The translations under genes were made by a program, and so were the position numbers. The notes below the pieces were generated by a model, which saw nothing but the letters and a program-made list of their open reading frames with translations, ran no database searches and was not told the DNA's origin. Positions 16,878 through 26,927 of a stretch of 64,000 nucleotides of DNA are shown here, in pieces; position 1 is the first letter of the stretch; each line of letters opens with the position of its first letter. The stretch is taken from contig JYOD01000104.1 in the NCBI GenBank assembly GCA_000955785.1, positions 86,313-150,312 on the forward strand, read 5' to 3'. The stretch comes from Burkholderiaceae bacterium 16 (GTDB lineage Bacteria; Pseudomonadota; Gammaproteobacteria; Burkholderiales; Burkholderiaceae).

Positions 16878-18251
16878 ATGGCTCAACGTAGCGGTTTCCT
16901 CAGCCTGGGTGCCTTCCTTTACCCCAGCGGCCACCATATCGCCGCCTGGCGCCATCCCGACGCCAAGGCCGACGCCGGCATCGACTTCAGGCATTACATG
17001 GCGCTGGCGCTGGCCGCCGAGGCGGCGAAGTTCGACCTGATCTTCCTGGCCGACGGCGTGGGCACGCGCGGCGACGATACCGAGTTCCTCAGCCGCACCG
17101 CCCACAGCTACCAGGCGCAGTTCGAACCCATCACCCTGCTATCGGCACTGGGCGCGGTGACGGAGCGCATCGGCCTGGTCGGCACGGCGTCGACGAGCTT
17201 CAACGAGCCCTATCACGTGGCCCGCAAGTTCGCCTCGCTGGACCACATCTCCGGCGGCCGCGCGGGCTGGAACCTGGTTACATCATCGAGCGAGCACGAA
17301 GCGCGCAACTTCAACCGCGACCACCACCTGGCGCATGCCGAGCGCTACGAGCGAGCCGCCGAATTTGCCGACGTGGTCACCGGCCTGTGGAACAGCTGGG
17401 AAGACGACGCCTTCCTGCGCGACAAGGCCAGCGGGCGCTACTACGATCCGGCCCGGCGCCATGTGCTGCGCCACAAGGGCAAGCATTTCTCGGTGCAGGG
17501 GCCGCTTAACGTTTCGCGGACGCCGCAGGGCCACCCGGTCGTGGTGCAGGCTGGCTCATCGGAAGCCGGCAAGGAGCTGGCGGCCCGCACCGGTGAGGCT
17601 GTGTTCACGGCGCAGCAGACCGTGGAGGACGCGGTGGCGTTCTATGCCGACGTCAAGGGGCGGCTAGCCAGATACGGCCGCGAACCGGACGATCTCAAGA
17701 TCCTGCCCGGCGTGTTCCCGGTCGTGGCGGAAAGCGAGAGCGAAGCCCGGGAGAAATTCGAGCAACTGCAATCGCTGATCGACCCCGTGGTCGGGCTGGC
17801 GCTGGTATCGGGCCTGAGCGGCGGCTTCGACCTGTCCGGCTATCCGCTCGACGGGCCGATTCCCGAACTGCCCGAGACCAACGCCAGCAAGAGCCGCCAG
17901 CGCCTGGTGATCGATCTCGCACGGCGCGAGAACCTGACCATCCGCCAGCTCTACCAGCGCGTGGCCGGCGCGCGCGGCCACTGGCAACTGGTCGGCACGC
18001 CCGTTCAGATCGCGGACCAGCTCGAAGAGCGCTTCCGGAAATTCGGCGCCGATGGCTACAACATCATGTCGCCGGTATTGCCGGGCGGGCTCACCGATTT
18101 CATCGCACTGGTGCTGCCGGAATTGCGCCGCCGCGGCCTGTTCCGTACCGAGTACTCGGGCAGCACGCTGCGCGAACACCTGGGCCTCAAGCGCCCCGCG
18201 CATCCCGCAGCCTCCTCACCCGCCACATCCACCATTGCCGCTGCCGCATGA
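16878..18251 (+). CDS. Second LLM-class flavin monooxygenase, NtaA/SnaA/DszA family
   Basis: A 457-residue enzyme of the same subgroup as its upstream neighbour, with GLVGTASTSFNEPYHVAR, DHISGGRAGWNLVTS and KHFSVQGPLNVSRTPQGHP. It diverges more at the N-terminus (GAFLYPSGHHIAAWRHPDA), so its substrate pocket probably differs. The final ~15 residues are Ala/Pro-rich. The stop overlaps the next start by 4 nt. It belongs to the same operon and also lacks a linked flavin reductase. Confidence 0.88.
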   Translation: MAQRSGFLSLGAFLYPSGHHIAAWRHPDAKADAGIDFRHYMALALAAEAAKFDLIFLADGVGTRGDDTEFLSRTAHSYQAQFEPITLLSALGAVTERIGLVGTASTSFNEPYHVARKFASLDHISGGRAGWNLVTSSSEHEARNFNRDHHLAHAERYERAAEFADVVTGLWNSWEDDAFLRDKASGRYYDPARRHVLRHKGKHFSVQGPLNVSRTPQGHPVVVQAGSSEAGKELAARTGEAVFTAQQTVEDAVAFYADVKGRLARYGREPDDLKILPGVFPVVAESESEAREKFEQLQSLIDPVVGLALVSGLSGGFDLSGYPLDGPIPELPETNASKSRQRLVIDLARRENLTIRQLYQRVAGARGHWQLVGTPVQIADQLEERFRKFGADGYNIMSPVLPGGLTDFIALVLPELRRRGLFRTEYSGSTLREHLGLKRPAHPAASSPATSTIAAAA

Positions 18252-19720
18252 CCACTACGTCCTCCCTCCCCGCATCCGATCCGGATTTCCTCGCGCGTGA
18301 AACGCTGCGCCTGCTCGGACCCGCACCCGACAACTGGGTGCCCGGCCATGCAGGCATCGACCACAATGTAGCCATCGTCGGCGGCGGCCAGAGTGGCAGC
18401 GCTTATGCCTTCGCGCTGCGCCGCGCGGGCATCGGCCATGTCACCATGCTCGATGCCGCGCCCGACGGCACGCTGGCCGGCGTCTGGCGCACGCGCGCCC
18501 GCATGCAGAAGCTGCGCACGCCCAAGAACCTGGTCGGGCCTGAACTCGGGCTGCCTGCGCTGGGTTTCCAGGCATGGTACGAAGCGCGCCACGGCGCCGA
18601 AGCCTATGCCGGCATCGACCGCATTCCGCGTCTTGCCTGGGCCGACTATCTCGACTGGTACCGCGGCTTTCTTGGCGTGCAAGTGCGTTACGGCACGCGG
18701 GTTGTGCATATCGAGCCTGTCACCGGCGGCCCGGTGGCTCACTTCCGGCTGCACCTGGAAACGGACGGAGCGCCGCGCATCGAAACCGCGCGCAAGGTCG
18801 TCCTGGCCAATGGCGTGGCGGGCAACGGCGCCCCGTTCGTACCGGCCGTGTTATTGCGAGCCGTAGCTGCGGGGCTAGCGGCGCACACCGCCGATGCCAT
18901 CGACTTCGATGCACTGCGCGGCAAGACCGTCGCGGTGCTGGGCGCTGCCGCCTCGGCCTTCGACGCCGCCGCCGTGGCGCTGGAGTCCGGCGCCGCTGCG
19001 GTACACATGTTTGCGCGCCGCGACCATATCGCCGCCACGCCGGTATCGCGCGTGCGCGCCTATCCCGGTCTCTACGACAACTACCACGCCCTGCCCGACG
19101 CCACGCGCTGGGAGCAGGCCATCCGCTACCGCCGCGCCGGCTCCACGCCACCGGCCGATTCGGTGGAGCGGGTGCTCAGGTTCCCGCAGTTCCGTTTGCA
19201 CCTGAGCACATCGCTGTCTTCCGCCGAGGTGGAGTCCGGCCGCATTGTCGCGCAGGCCCGCGGCGAAACCCTGCGCTTCGATTTTGCGATCGCGGGCACC
19301 GGCTATGTGGTCGATCCGTCAGCGCGTCCGGAACTCGCCGATATCGCTTCGCACATCCTGCGCTGGCGCGACCGCTACCAGCCGCCGGCCGATGCTCGCG
19401 ACGACGAACTGGCCGCCTCGCCCTACCTCGGCAGCGGACTCGAGTACCTGGAAAAGACGCCAGGTGCCACGCCGTGGCTGCGCGACATCCACGTGCACAA
19501 CCCGGCTGGCTTTGCCAGCGTCGGGGTACCGTTGGGCGACGTGCCCAGCATGCGCCGCGATATCCCGGCCTCGGTCGCGCGTATCAGCCGGGACCTGCTG
19601 CTGGCTGATCTGGCGCTGCACGAGCAGAGGATCCGCGGGGATGTGCCGGCGGATTTTGGCGCGGAGCTTTATGCGGGTGCGCTGTGGAAGCCTGCGAATA
19701 CAGCGCTCGCAGCCGCGTGA
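18248..19720 (+). CDS. FAD/NAD(P)-binding monooxygenase-like oxidoreductase
   Basis: A 490-residue two-dinucleotide-fold flavoprotein. The FAD Rossmann motif is VAIVGGGQSGSAYAFALRR at ~residues 41-59, and a second nucleotide-binding stretch VAVLGAAASAFDAAAVALE lies near residue 230, where the usual GxGxxA/G is altered to GAAASA. This resembles class B flavin monooxygenases or SidA/lysine-hydroxylase-like enzymes. As last gene of the operon it may oxidise the same substrate series or supply reducing power; which one cannot be said from sequence. Confidence 0.8.
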   Translation: MTTTSSLPASDPDFLARETLRLLGPAPDNWVPGHAGIDHNVAIVGGGQSGSAYAFALRRAGIGHVTMLDAAPDGTLAGVWRTRARMQKLRTPKNLVGPELGLPALGFQAWYEARHGAEAYAGIDRIPRLAWADYLDWYRGFLGVQVRYGTRVVHIEPVTGGPVAHFRLHLETDGAPRIETARKVVLANGVAGNGAPFVPAVLLRAVAAGLAAHTADAIDFDALRGKTVAVLGAAASAFDAAAVALESGAAAVHMFARRDHIAATPVSRVRAYPGLYDNYHALPDATRWEQAIRYRRAGSTPPADSVERVLRFPQFRLHLSTSLSSAEVESGRIVAQARGETLRFDFAIAGTGYVVDPSARPELADIASHILRWRDRYQPPADARDDELAASPYLGSGLEYLEKTPGATPWLRDIHVHNPAGFASVGVPLGDVPSMRRDIPASVARISRDLLLADLALHEQRIRGDVPADFGAELYAGALWKPANTALAAA

Positions 19721-19816
19721 GGCGACTGATGGAGAGGACCCGCTTTTCAGAACGTCGGCAAGATCGCATCAACGCAGGATGCTGCCGGCCGCGTCGCCTC
19801 CCTCCGCGTGCCCCCC

Positions 19817-19849
19817 AAAAAAAGAAAACCCGCAGCGCCAGGCTGCGGG
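19817..19849 (-). terminator. Rho-independent terminator of aceB
   Basis: Read on the minus strand: stem CCCGCAGC / GCTGCGGG with a 5-nt loop, followed directly by a T-rich run (TTTTCTTTTTTT). It lies 51 nt after the aceB stop. On the plus strand the hairpin is followed only by TATCTT, so it may weakly stop the monooxygenase operon too. Confidence 0.9.
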
Positions 19850-19899
19850 TATCTTAACGCCGAGTCAAAAACCCCGGCCAGTCTACTGCAACGGCCCGT

Positions 19900-21486
19900 T
19901 CAGATTTCCTCGTACAGCGGCAGCGTCAGGAACTCGGCAAAATCTTCCGACGTGGACATCTGTTCGAAGATTTCGCCGGCGCGGTCATAGGTCCTGGTGT
20001 CGCCACCGACGAACTCCTTGACCTTGGCCAGTTCTTCCGGGATCAGCGCGCGCACCATCTCTGCGGTCACCTTGCGGCCGTCTTCCAGCTTGCCCTTGGG
20101 CGAGCGGATCCACTGCCACACTTGCGAGCGCGAGATTTCGGCGGTGGCGGCGTCTTCCATCAGGTTATGGATGGGCACGCAGCCGTTGCCGGCCAGCCAG
20201 GAGCCGAGGTAGTGGATGCCGACGTTGATGTTCATGCGCAGGCCAGCTTCGGTGATCGGGGTTTCCGGCTGGAAGTCCAGCAGGTCCTTGGCGGTCACGT
20301 TGACGTCGTCGCGCTGCTTGCCGAACTGGTTGGGCGCGTCGCCCAGCACTGCCACGAATTCCTTCATGGCCGGCTCGACCAGGCCCGGGTGAGCCACCCA
20401 GCCGCCGTCGTAGCCGTCGGTGGCATCGCGCTTCTTGTCGTTGATGATGCCTTGCATGGCGATGGCGTTCTTCTCCGGATCGTTCTTGATCGGGATCAGT
20501 GCGCTCATGCCGCCGATGGCGGGCGCGCCGCGCTTGTGGCAGGTCTTGAGCAGCAGCAGCGCGTACGAGCGCATGAACGGCGAGGTCATGGTGACCTTGG
20601 CGCGGTCGGCCAGGCAGAAATTCTTGTCAACCTTGAACTTCTTGATGCACGAGAAGATGTAGTCCCAGCGGCCGGCGTTCAGGCCAGCGCTGTGCTCGCG
20701 CAGTTCATACAGGATTTCTTCCATCTCGAAGGCGGCCAGGATCGTTTCGATCAGCACGGTCGCCTTGACGGTGCCTTGCGGCAGGCCGATTTCGTTCTGG
20801 GCCATGACGAAGACGTCGTTCCACAGACGGGCTTCGAGGTGGCTTTCCATCTTCGGCAGATAGAAGAACGGGCCGGCGCCGCGTGCGATCTGTTCCTTGG
20901 CGTTATGGAACAGGAACAGCGCGAAATCGAAGATGCCGCCGGAGACGCGCTGGCCGTCGATGGTGACGTGCTTTTCGTCCAGGTGCCAGCCGCGCGGGCG
21001 CACTTGCAGCGTGGCGATCTTGTCGTTGAGCTTGTAGTGCTTGCCGTTCGAGTCCAGCGTGAGGGTGCGGCGCACGGCGGCCTTGAGGTTGACCTGACCC
21101 TGCAACTGGTTGTGCCAGTTGGGGGTGTTGGAGTCCTCGAAGTCGGTCATGTAGCTGTCCGCGCCGGAGTTGAACGCGTTGATGACCATCTTGGCTTCGA
21201 CCGGGCCGGTGATTTCCACGCGGCGGCAATGCAGCGCGGCGGGCACCGGCGCGACCTTCCAGTCGCCTTCGCGCACGCTCTTGGTTTCCGGCAGGAAGTC
21301 GGGCAGCTCGCCGGCGTCCAGGCGTTTGGTGCGCTCGACGCGGGCAGCCAGCAGTTGCTGGCGGCGCGGCTCGAAGGCGCGATGCAGTTTGTCCACCAGG
21401 GCCAGGGCCGCCGGCGTGAGGATATCTTCGTAGGCCGGCAGGATTTCGCCGGTAATCTTCATGCCCGCAGGCAGCGTGATGGCCAT
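19900..21486 (-). CDS. aceB: Malate synthase A
   Basis: Condenses glyoxylate with acetyl-CoA to malate in the glyoxylate shunt. The 528-residue protein has the malate synthase A core, including NDKIATLQVRPRGWHLDEKH (catalytic arginine region), the acidic metal site ATVLIETILAAFEMEEILYE and GRWDYIFSCIKKF. Start ATG 21486 follows AGGAGAA; a longer frame to 21543 is not conserved. It is downstream of a haloacid dehalogenase gene on the same strand and ends in a strong terminator. Its partner aceA lies 3.7 kb away. Confidence 0.96.
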   Translation of the reverse strand: MAITLPAGMKITGEILPAYEDILTPAALALVDKLHRAFEPRRQQLLAARVERTKRLDAGELPDFLPETKSVREGDWKVAPVPAALHCRRVEITGPVEAKMVINAFNSGADSYMTDFEDSNTPNWHNQLQGQVNLKAAVRRTLTLDSNGKHYKLNDKIATLQVRPRGWHLDEKHVTIDGQRVSGGIFDFALFLFHNAKEQIARGAGPFFYLPKMESHLEARLWNDVFVMAQNEIGLPQGTVKATVLIETILAAFEMEEILYELREHSAGLNAGRWDYIFSCIKKFKVDKNFCLADRAKVTMTSPFMRSYALLLLKTCHKRGAPAIGGMSALIPIKNDPEKNAIAMQGIINDKKRDATDGYDGGWVAHPGLVEPAMKEFVAVLGDAPNQFGKQRDDVNVTAKDLLDFQPETPITEAGLRMNINVGIHYLGSWLAGNGCVPIHNLMEDAATAEISRSQVWQWIRSPKGKLEDGRKVTAEMVRALIPEELAKVKEFVGGDTRTYDRAGEIFEQMSTSEDFAEFLTLPLYEEI

Positions 21487-21529
21487 CAGTGTTCTCCTGT
21501 GTTCGATGGTTTGTTTAGGGTGCCCGCTG

Positions 21530-22231
21530 TCAAACCGCCGCACCGCGGGTGCGGGCGAATTCGAGCAGGTCGTTCATGTCGTGCCCGGTGCCGGAGGGAC
21601 TCACATCGAGCTGCTCCGCCGGATGGCCGGCACGATTGATCCAGAACGTGGTGTAGCCGTACCAGGTGGCGCCGCAAGCGTCCCAGCCGTTGGACGAGAC
21701 GAAGAGGATTTCCCCGGCCGGTACGCCGAAGGCCTTGGGGCCCAGCGCGTAGGCGTCAGGCGCGGTTTTGTACATGCGCACCGCATCCACCGACAGCACG
21801 TGGTCGAACAGCCCGTGCATGCCGGCGCTCTTGACCGAGATGTCCAGCATCTCGGGATTGCCGTTGGACAGGATGCCCAGCGGCAGCCCGGCGGCCCGCA
21901 GGCGCTTGAGCGCCCCGAGGTTCTCCGGGAAGGCAGACAGGCAGGCATATTCCTTGAGCAGCTGCGCCTCCGCGGCGGGGTTCAGCACCAGTTGCAGGCG
22001 CTCGGCGGCATAGCGCAGCGCGTCCACCGTGATCGCCCAGAACGGCTTGTAGTATGCGCCGTCGGGAGCGGCCAGCGAGCGGATGCGGGTGTAGTCGATC
22101 TGCCGCTCGCGCCACAGCAGCGCCAGCGCTTCGCCCTTGCCCGGAAACAATTGCTCCGCGCGCGCGGTGACGGAATACACGTCGAACAGCGTGCCGTAGG
22201 CGTCGAAGACGACTGCGCGGATCTTTTGCAT
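21530..22231 (-). CDS. HAD-type (S)-2-haloacid dehalogenase
   Basis: A 233-residue type II haloacid dehalogenase. The nucleophile motif is VVFDAYGTLFD (D10 region), motif II is LSNGNP and motif III/IV includes FVSSNGWDACGATWYG, all as in L-2-haloacid dehalogenases. It hydrolyses 2-haloacids such as chloroacetate to 2-hydroxyacids in the cytoplasm; the product glycolate could feed the glyoxylate shunt, which fits its position 43 nt upstream of aceB. It is divergent from a LysR gene that probably regulates it. Confidence 0.88.
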   Translation of the reverse strand: MQKIRAVVFDAYGTLFDVYSVTARAEQLFPGKGEALALLWRERQIDYTRIRSLAAPDGAYYKPFWAITVDALRYAAERLQLVLNPAAEAQLLKEYACLSAFPENLGALKRLRAAGLPLGILSNGNPEMLDISVKSAGMHGLFDHVLSVDAVRMYKTAPDAYALGPKAFGVPAGEILFVSSNGWDACGATWYGYTTFWINRAGHPAEQLDVSPSGTGHDMNDLLEFARTRGAAV

Positions 22232-22473
22232 GAGCTGAAGCGGTTCCCCTGGGCAAACCCGGCAGGCCAGCGCATTGCGTGGGCCTGTACACCAATGAAT
22301 GCATGCATTGTAGGGAGGCGTTGCGGTGCGGCAAAGTCGGCCCGGGTCACTTGATCTTTTACTTTTACCCCACTAATCTTTGCGAACGCTGTAAAGAATA
22401 GGCACCAAATCCACCCCATTGCTTCAAGCCCCCCGATTTTTGGGCGGCATGAGGCACAAAACTGGCGAATACT

Positions 22474-23424
22474 GTGGATCATTTCAAGCAATTGGAGACG
22501 TTCGTCTCCGTGGCCGCGCGCGGCAGCCTGTCGGCGGCGGCGGCGGCGGAGGGCGTGGCGCCTGCCATCATCGGGCGCCGCATCGATGCGCTGGAAGAGC
22601 GCCTGGGCGTCAAGCTGCTGCTGCGCACCACCCGCAAGATCAGCCTGACCTTCGAGGGCTCGGCGTTCCTGGAAGACTGCCAGCGCATCCTCAACGACCT
22701 GCACAACGCCGAAGCCAGCGTCTCGGCCGGCGGCGTCAAGGCCAGCGGCCACCTGCGCGTGACCGCGCCGGCTGGCTACGGACGCAAGCATGTGGCGCCG
22801 CTGGTGCCGCTGTTCATCGAGTCGCATCCGGATGTGACCATTACCCTGGACCTGTCCGACCGCGTGGTCGACCTGGTCAACGAGGGCTTCGACTGCGCCA
22901 TCCGCCTGGGCGACCTGCCCGATTCCAGCCTGGTCTCGATCCGCCTGGCCGAGAACCGGCGCGTGGTAGTGGCCTCTCCCAATTACCTGTCGCGCCACGG
23001 CGTACCCGCCCTGCCCGAGGACCTGACCCGCCACAATTGCCTGGCCTTCGGCGCCAGCGCCAATGTGCAGCGCGGCTGGTCCTTCCAGCAGGAAGGACGC
23101 CCCCTCACCGTCAAGGTAGGCGGCACCATGGAATGCTCCGATGGCGCGGTGCTGCACGCCTGGTGCCTGCAAGGCCACGGGCTGGCCTGGCGCTCATGGT
23201 GGGAGGTGGGGCAAGAGATCGCGAGTGGCCGGCTGATCACCGTGCTGGATGAGTTCCAGGCGCCGCCGATCGGCATCCATGCGGTCTTTCCGCAGCGCAA
23301 GCACTTGCCGCTGCGCGTGCGGCTGTTTATCGACCACCTGAAGAACACCTACGGGAATCCGGCGTACTGGCGGCGCGCAGAACAAGCTTCCGCAGCCAGG
23401 CAGCAACTGGTGGTCAATCAGTAA
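22474..23424 (+). CDS. LysR-type transcriptional regulator
   Basis: A 316-residue LysR regulator: winged helix-turn-helix at residues 1-62 (FKQLETFVSVAARGSLSAAA) and a two-lobed effector domain from ~90 (GHLRVTAPAGYGRKHVAPLV). The start codon is GTG at 22474. It is divergent from the haloacid dehalogenase-aceB pair across a 242-bp gap, the standard layout for a LysR and its target. The gap is unusually AT-rich around 22350-22400 and holds no terminator-like hairpin. The effector is unknown. Confidence 0.87.
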   Translation: MDHFKQLETFVSVAARGSLSAAAAAEGVAPAIIGRRIDALEERLGVKLLLRTTRKISLTFEGSAFLEDCQRILNDLHNAEASVSAGGVKASGHLRVTAPAGYGRKHVAPLVPLFIESHPDVTITLDLSDRVVDLVNEGFDCAIRLGDLPDSSLVSIRLAENRRVVVASPNYLSRHGVPALPEDLTRHNCLAFGASANVQRGWSFQQEGRPLTVKVGGTMECSDGAVLHAWCLQGHGLAWRSWWEVGQEIASGRLITVLDEFQAPPIGIHAVFPQRKHLPLRVRLFIDHLKNTYGNPAYWRRAEQASAARQQLVVNQ

Positions 23425-23425
23425 T

Positions 23426-23467
23426 TTGATATAAGGCAATGACGCATGAGCCACCCCTGCCTACAAT
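23426..23467 (+). promoter_or_regulatory. FNR/Anr-type box and -10 before the universal stress gene
   Basis: Box TTGAT-ATAA-GGCAA at 23426-23439 overlaps the end region of the LysR gene's tail; a -10 hexamer TACAAT lies at 23462-23467, with a box-centre to -10-centre distance of 32 bp. This is class II FNR geometry. The right half-site is imperfect. Predicted start of transcription is ~70 nt before the ATG at 23537. Confidence 0.6.
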
Positions 23468-23536
23468 GAAATCCGACAGGTGCCGTGCGGCCTGCCCCCC
23501 CACCACCCGTTAAACCGCGTCCCTAAGGAGTCCAGC

Positions 23537-23971
23537 ATGTTCAAGCACATCCTGCTACCCACCGACGGTTCGGAGCTGTCCAAGAAAGCCATCGACGGCG
23601 CGCTGGAACTGGCCAAGACGATCAATGCGCGGGTCACCGCCTATGTCTGCCTGGAGGAATATCCCTACACGCCCTTCAGCGAGATCGTGGTGGAAGCGCC
23701 CCAGGCCTTCAAGGACCGCATCGAAAGCCAGGCCAAGCTGTACCTGAAGGAAGTGGAAACCGCAGCCAGGGCCGACGGCATCAGCTTTGACGCCGACATG
23801 AGCACCTTTGCCGTGCCCTACCTGGGCATCATCGACGCGGCCGAGCGCCATGGCTGCGACGTGATCTTCATGGCATCGCATGGCAGGCGCGGGCTCTCCG
23901 GCCTGTTGCTGGGCAGCGAAACGCAGAAGGTGCTCACGCACACAGACATTCCGGTCATCGTGTATCGCTGA
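23537..23971 (+). CDS. Universal stress protein, UspA family
   Basis: A 144-residue single-domain universal stress protein. It has the ATP-binding signature: FKHILLPTDGSELSKKAI at the N-terminus (Asp of strand 1) and the C-terminal GRRGLSGLLLGSETQKVL block, matching G-2x-G-9x-G-(S/T). The ATG at 23537 is preceded by AAGGAG. The FNR-like box upstream suggests induction under low oxygen, in line with known Usp regulation in other proteobacteria. It is monocistronic, ending at a bidirectional terminator. Confidence 0.93.
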   Translation: MFKHILLPTDGSELSKKAIDGALELAKTINARVTAYVCLEEYPYTPFSEIVVEAPQAFKDRIESQAKLYLKEVETAARADGISFDADMSTFAVPYLGIIDAAERHGCDVIFMASHGRRGLSGLLLGSETQKVLTHTDIPVIVYR

Positions 23972-24009
23972 GCGCCGGCACGCGCCATGGCATGAGGCGA
24001 TGGAATTCA

Positions 24010-24045
24010 AAAAGGCTGGCTGCCCGTCGGGGCAGCCAGCCTTTT
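24010..24045. terminator. Bidirectional intrinsic terminator
   Basis: A 15-bp perfect stem (AAAAGGCTGGCTGCC paired with its complement) with a 6-nt loop; A/T runs on both sides give a U-tract on either strand. It separates the convergent universal-stress and M48 protease genes. Confidence 0.95.
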
Positions 24046-24087
24046 CAACCTTCCGTCCTTCCGTCCAACCGGCTGCGCCGGTTGTGA

Positions 24088-24840
24088 TCAGCTGGCCGAC
24101 TTGATGCGGTCTTCGATATGCTTGGCGCGCTCTTCCGAGCCCGGGTGCGACGAGAACATGCTCGACTTGCCGCCGTCCAGCTTGGCCAGCTTCTGGAACG
24201 CCGAGACCAGGCCGCGGGTATTGGCCTTGTTCTTGGTCAGCACGTCGAACGAGTAGTCGTCGGCGGCGCTCTCCTGCGTTTGCGAGAATTGCGCGTTGAT
24301 CAGCTGCTCGCCCAGTTCGCCCAGTTGCGAGGCCGACAAGGCAGCCACGGCGCCATTGCCGCTGGCGGCCAGCGCGCCGCGCGCCGCCATGGCGGCGTAT
24401 GCCACCTGCATCTTGTTCTTGGTGTGGCCCAGGGCCACGTGACCCAGTTCGTGGCCAACCACGCCGCGCACTTCGTCGTCGGTCATCATGTCCATCAGGC
24501 CGCTGTACACGCGCACGCAGCCGTTTGCCATGGCCCAGGCGTTGACGTCCTTGGTCAGGTAGACCTTGGCATTGACGTTCGGCACGCCGGCCGACTGCAC
24601 GCCGGCCATGATCTTGGTCAGGCGCTTGGCGTAGTTGCTGCTGGGCGCAGCAATCTTGTTGGTGCTGTCGAGCTCGGCGCACGACTTGTCGGACATGGTC
24701 TTGACGTCGCCGTCGCTCAGGGAGGCCGCCTTGAACAGCGACGTGCCGGCACCCATCATGCCGTCGACATTGGTGCCGGCGCAGCCGACCAGAATGGCGG
24801 AAAGACCGGCGATGGCCGCCAGGGAAAGTTTGTGCTTCAT
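24088..24840 (-). CDS. M48 family metalloprotease, lipoprotein (LoiP/YggG-like)
   Basis: A 250-residue envelope zinc protease. The signal peptide ends in the lipobox LVGC (cysteine ~20), so the product is a lipoprotein. The zinc motif is HELGHVALGH, and the third ligand glutamate is in the QTQESAADDYSFDVLTK block; the C-terminus has SSHPGSEERAKHIEDRI, a usual M48 ending. This is the compact YggG/LoiP type that cleaves misfolded outer-membrane proteins. Start ATG 24840; an upstream ATG at 24867 would put nine residues before the signal peptide. Confidence 0.9.
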   Translation of the reverse strand: MKHKLSLAAIAGLSAILVGCAGTNVDGMMGAGTSLFKAASLSDGDVKTMSDKSCAELDSTNKIAAPSSNYAKRLTKIMAGVQSAGVPNVNAKVYLTKDVNAWAMANGCVRVYSGLMDMMTDDEVRGVVGHELGHVALGHTKNKMQVAYAAMAARGALAASGNGAVAALSASQLGELGEQLINAQFSQTQESAADDYSFDVLTKNKANTRGLVSAFQKLAKLDGGKSSMFSSHPGSEERAKHIEDRIKSAS

Positions 24841-25085
24841 GCTTGGTTTTCTTCTTGGAATGTGCACCGGCTGGATTGCCGCCAGTGATCTTTATGGATA
24901 TGCGCCGGTGACAAACCGGCAACCCTGCTGCGTGCCTCTTTTGACACACGGGCGGAATCATATCGCTGAAATCATTCCAAGTGAACTGCATATGTCTTAA
25001 TCGCTACAGATACAATTTTTGACATTTCTCGCACCCCGGCCGCATCTCCCCTGCCGGTCCGGGCATCCACCAGGCGCCAGAAAGC

Positions 25086-25122
25086 AAAAAACCGCGCCGT
25101 CCCCGAGAGAGACCCAGCGCGG
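25086..25122 (-). terminator. Rho-independent terminator of aceA
   Basis: On the minus strand a CCGCGC / GCGCGG stem with a ~19-nt loop is followed by six T. It lies ~80 nt after the aceA stop. The rest of the 360-bp gap between the M48 gene and aceA (24841-25200) is an AT-rich protease promoter region (24890-25020) in which I see no defined site. Confidence 0.8.
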
Positions 25123-25200
25123 CGCCTAAATGAAGGGCGTGATGGTCGCACGCCCTCCAGGTGACCAGCTATTGATCTGAAGATCCGAAGATCCGAAACA

Positions 25201-26496
<1,296 letters not shown>

Positions 26497-26927
26497 TTCA
26501 CTCTCCTAGTGATTGAGACGGGTATGGCATAAGAAACTTGCGACAGGCTTGCCGGACCATGGTGCCGAGCTTGCCGACCGGTGCGCTTCGGGGGCTGGTT
26601 TGGAGGCCGGGTCCTGCTGCCTCGCCACCCCTGTTTTTTTGCGCTTCAAGTCATGTGTCTTATATAAGAGTGTAGGGAAACGTCCCGCGTCGCAACAGCA
26701 CGGAATGCAGTCGTTGCTGAGTTTTTTTCCTGTTTTTAATCAATAGCTTACGCAGAACATTTCACGATACGGCAAGCTGTTTTCCATCATGAGAAACGGC
26801 AGTTGTGCCTCGCATCTACATTTTTTGCCGCGCAAAACACCTTTCCGCATTGTGAAAAATGAACGGCCGGCAGTGCCGGCCGCGATGCTGCCCAAGGCGG
26901 AACGCATCCAGCACCGCCCCTGCGGTC
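26497..26927. other. aceA upstream region
   Basis: A 431-bp gap holding the aceA promoter. The most notable element is a 12-bp palindrome TCTTATATAAGA at 26658-26669; read on the minus strand its TATAAG half is a possible -10, without a clear -35. AT-rich runs flank it (26630-26640, 26722-26740). The right end carries the terminator of the next operon. Confidence 0.45.
26864..26882 (-). terminator. Terminator of the MFS-TPP-RraA-GGCT operon
   Basis: Stem CGGCCGGC / GCCGGCCG with a 3-nt loop, followed on the minus strand by TTCATTTTTC. It lies ~45 nt past the stop of the gamma-glutamylcyclotransferase-like gene. Confidence 0.8.
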
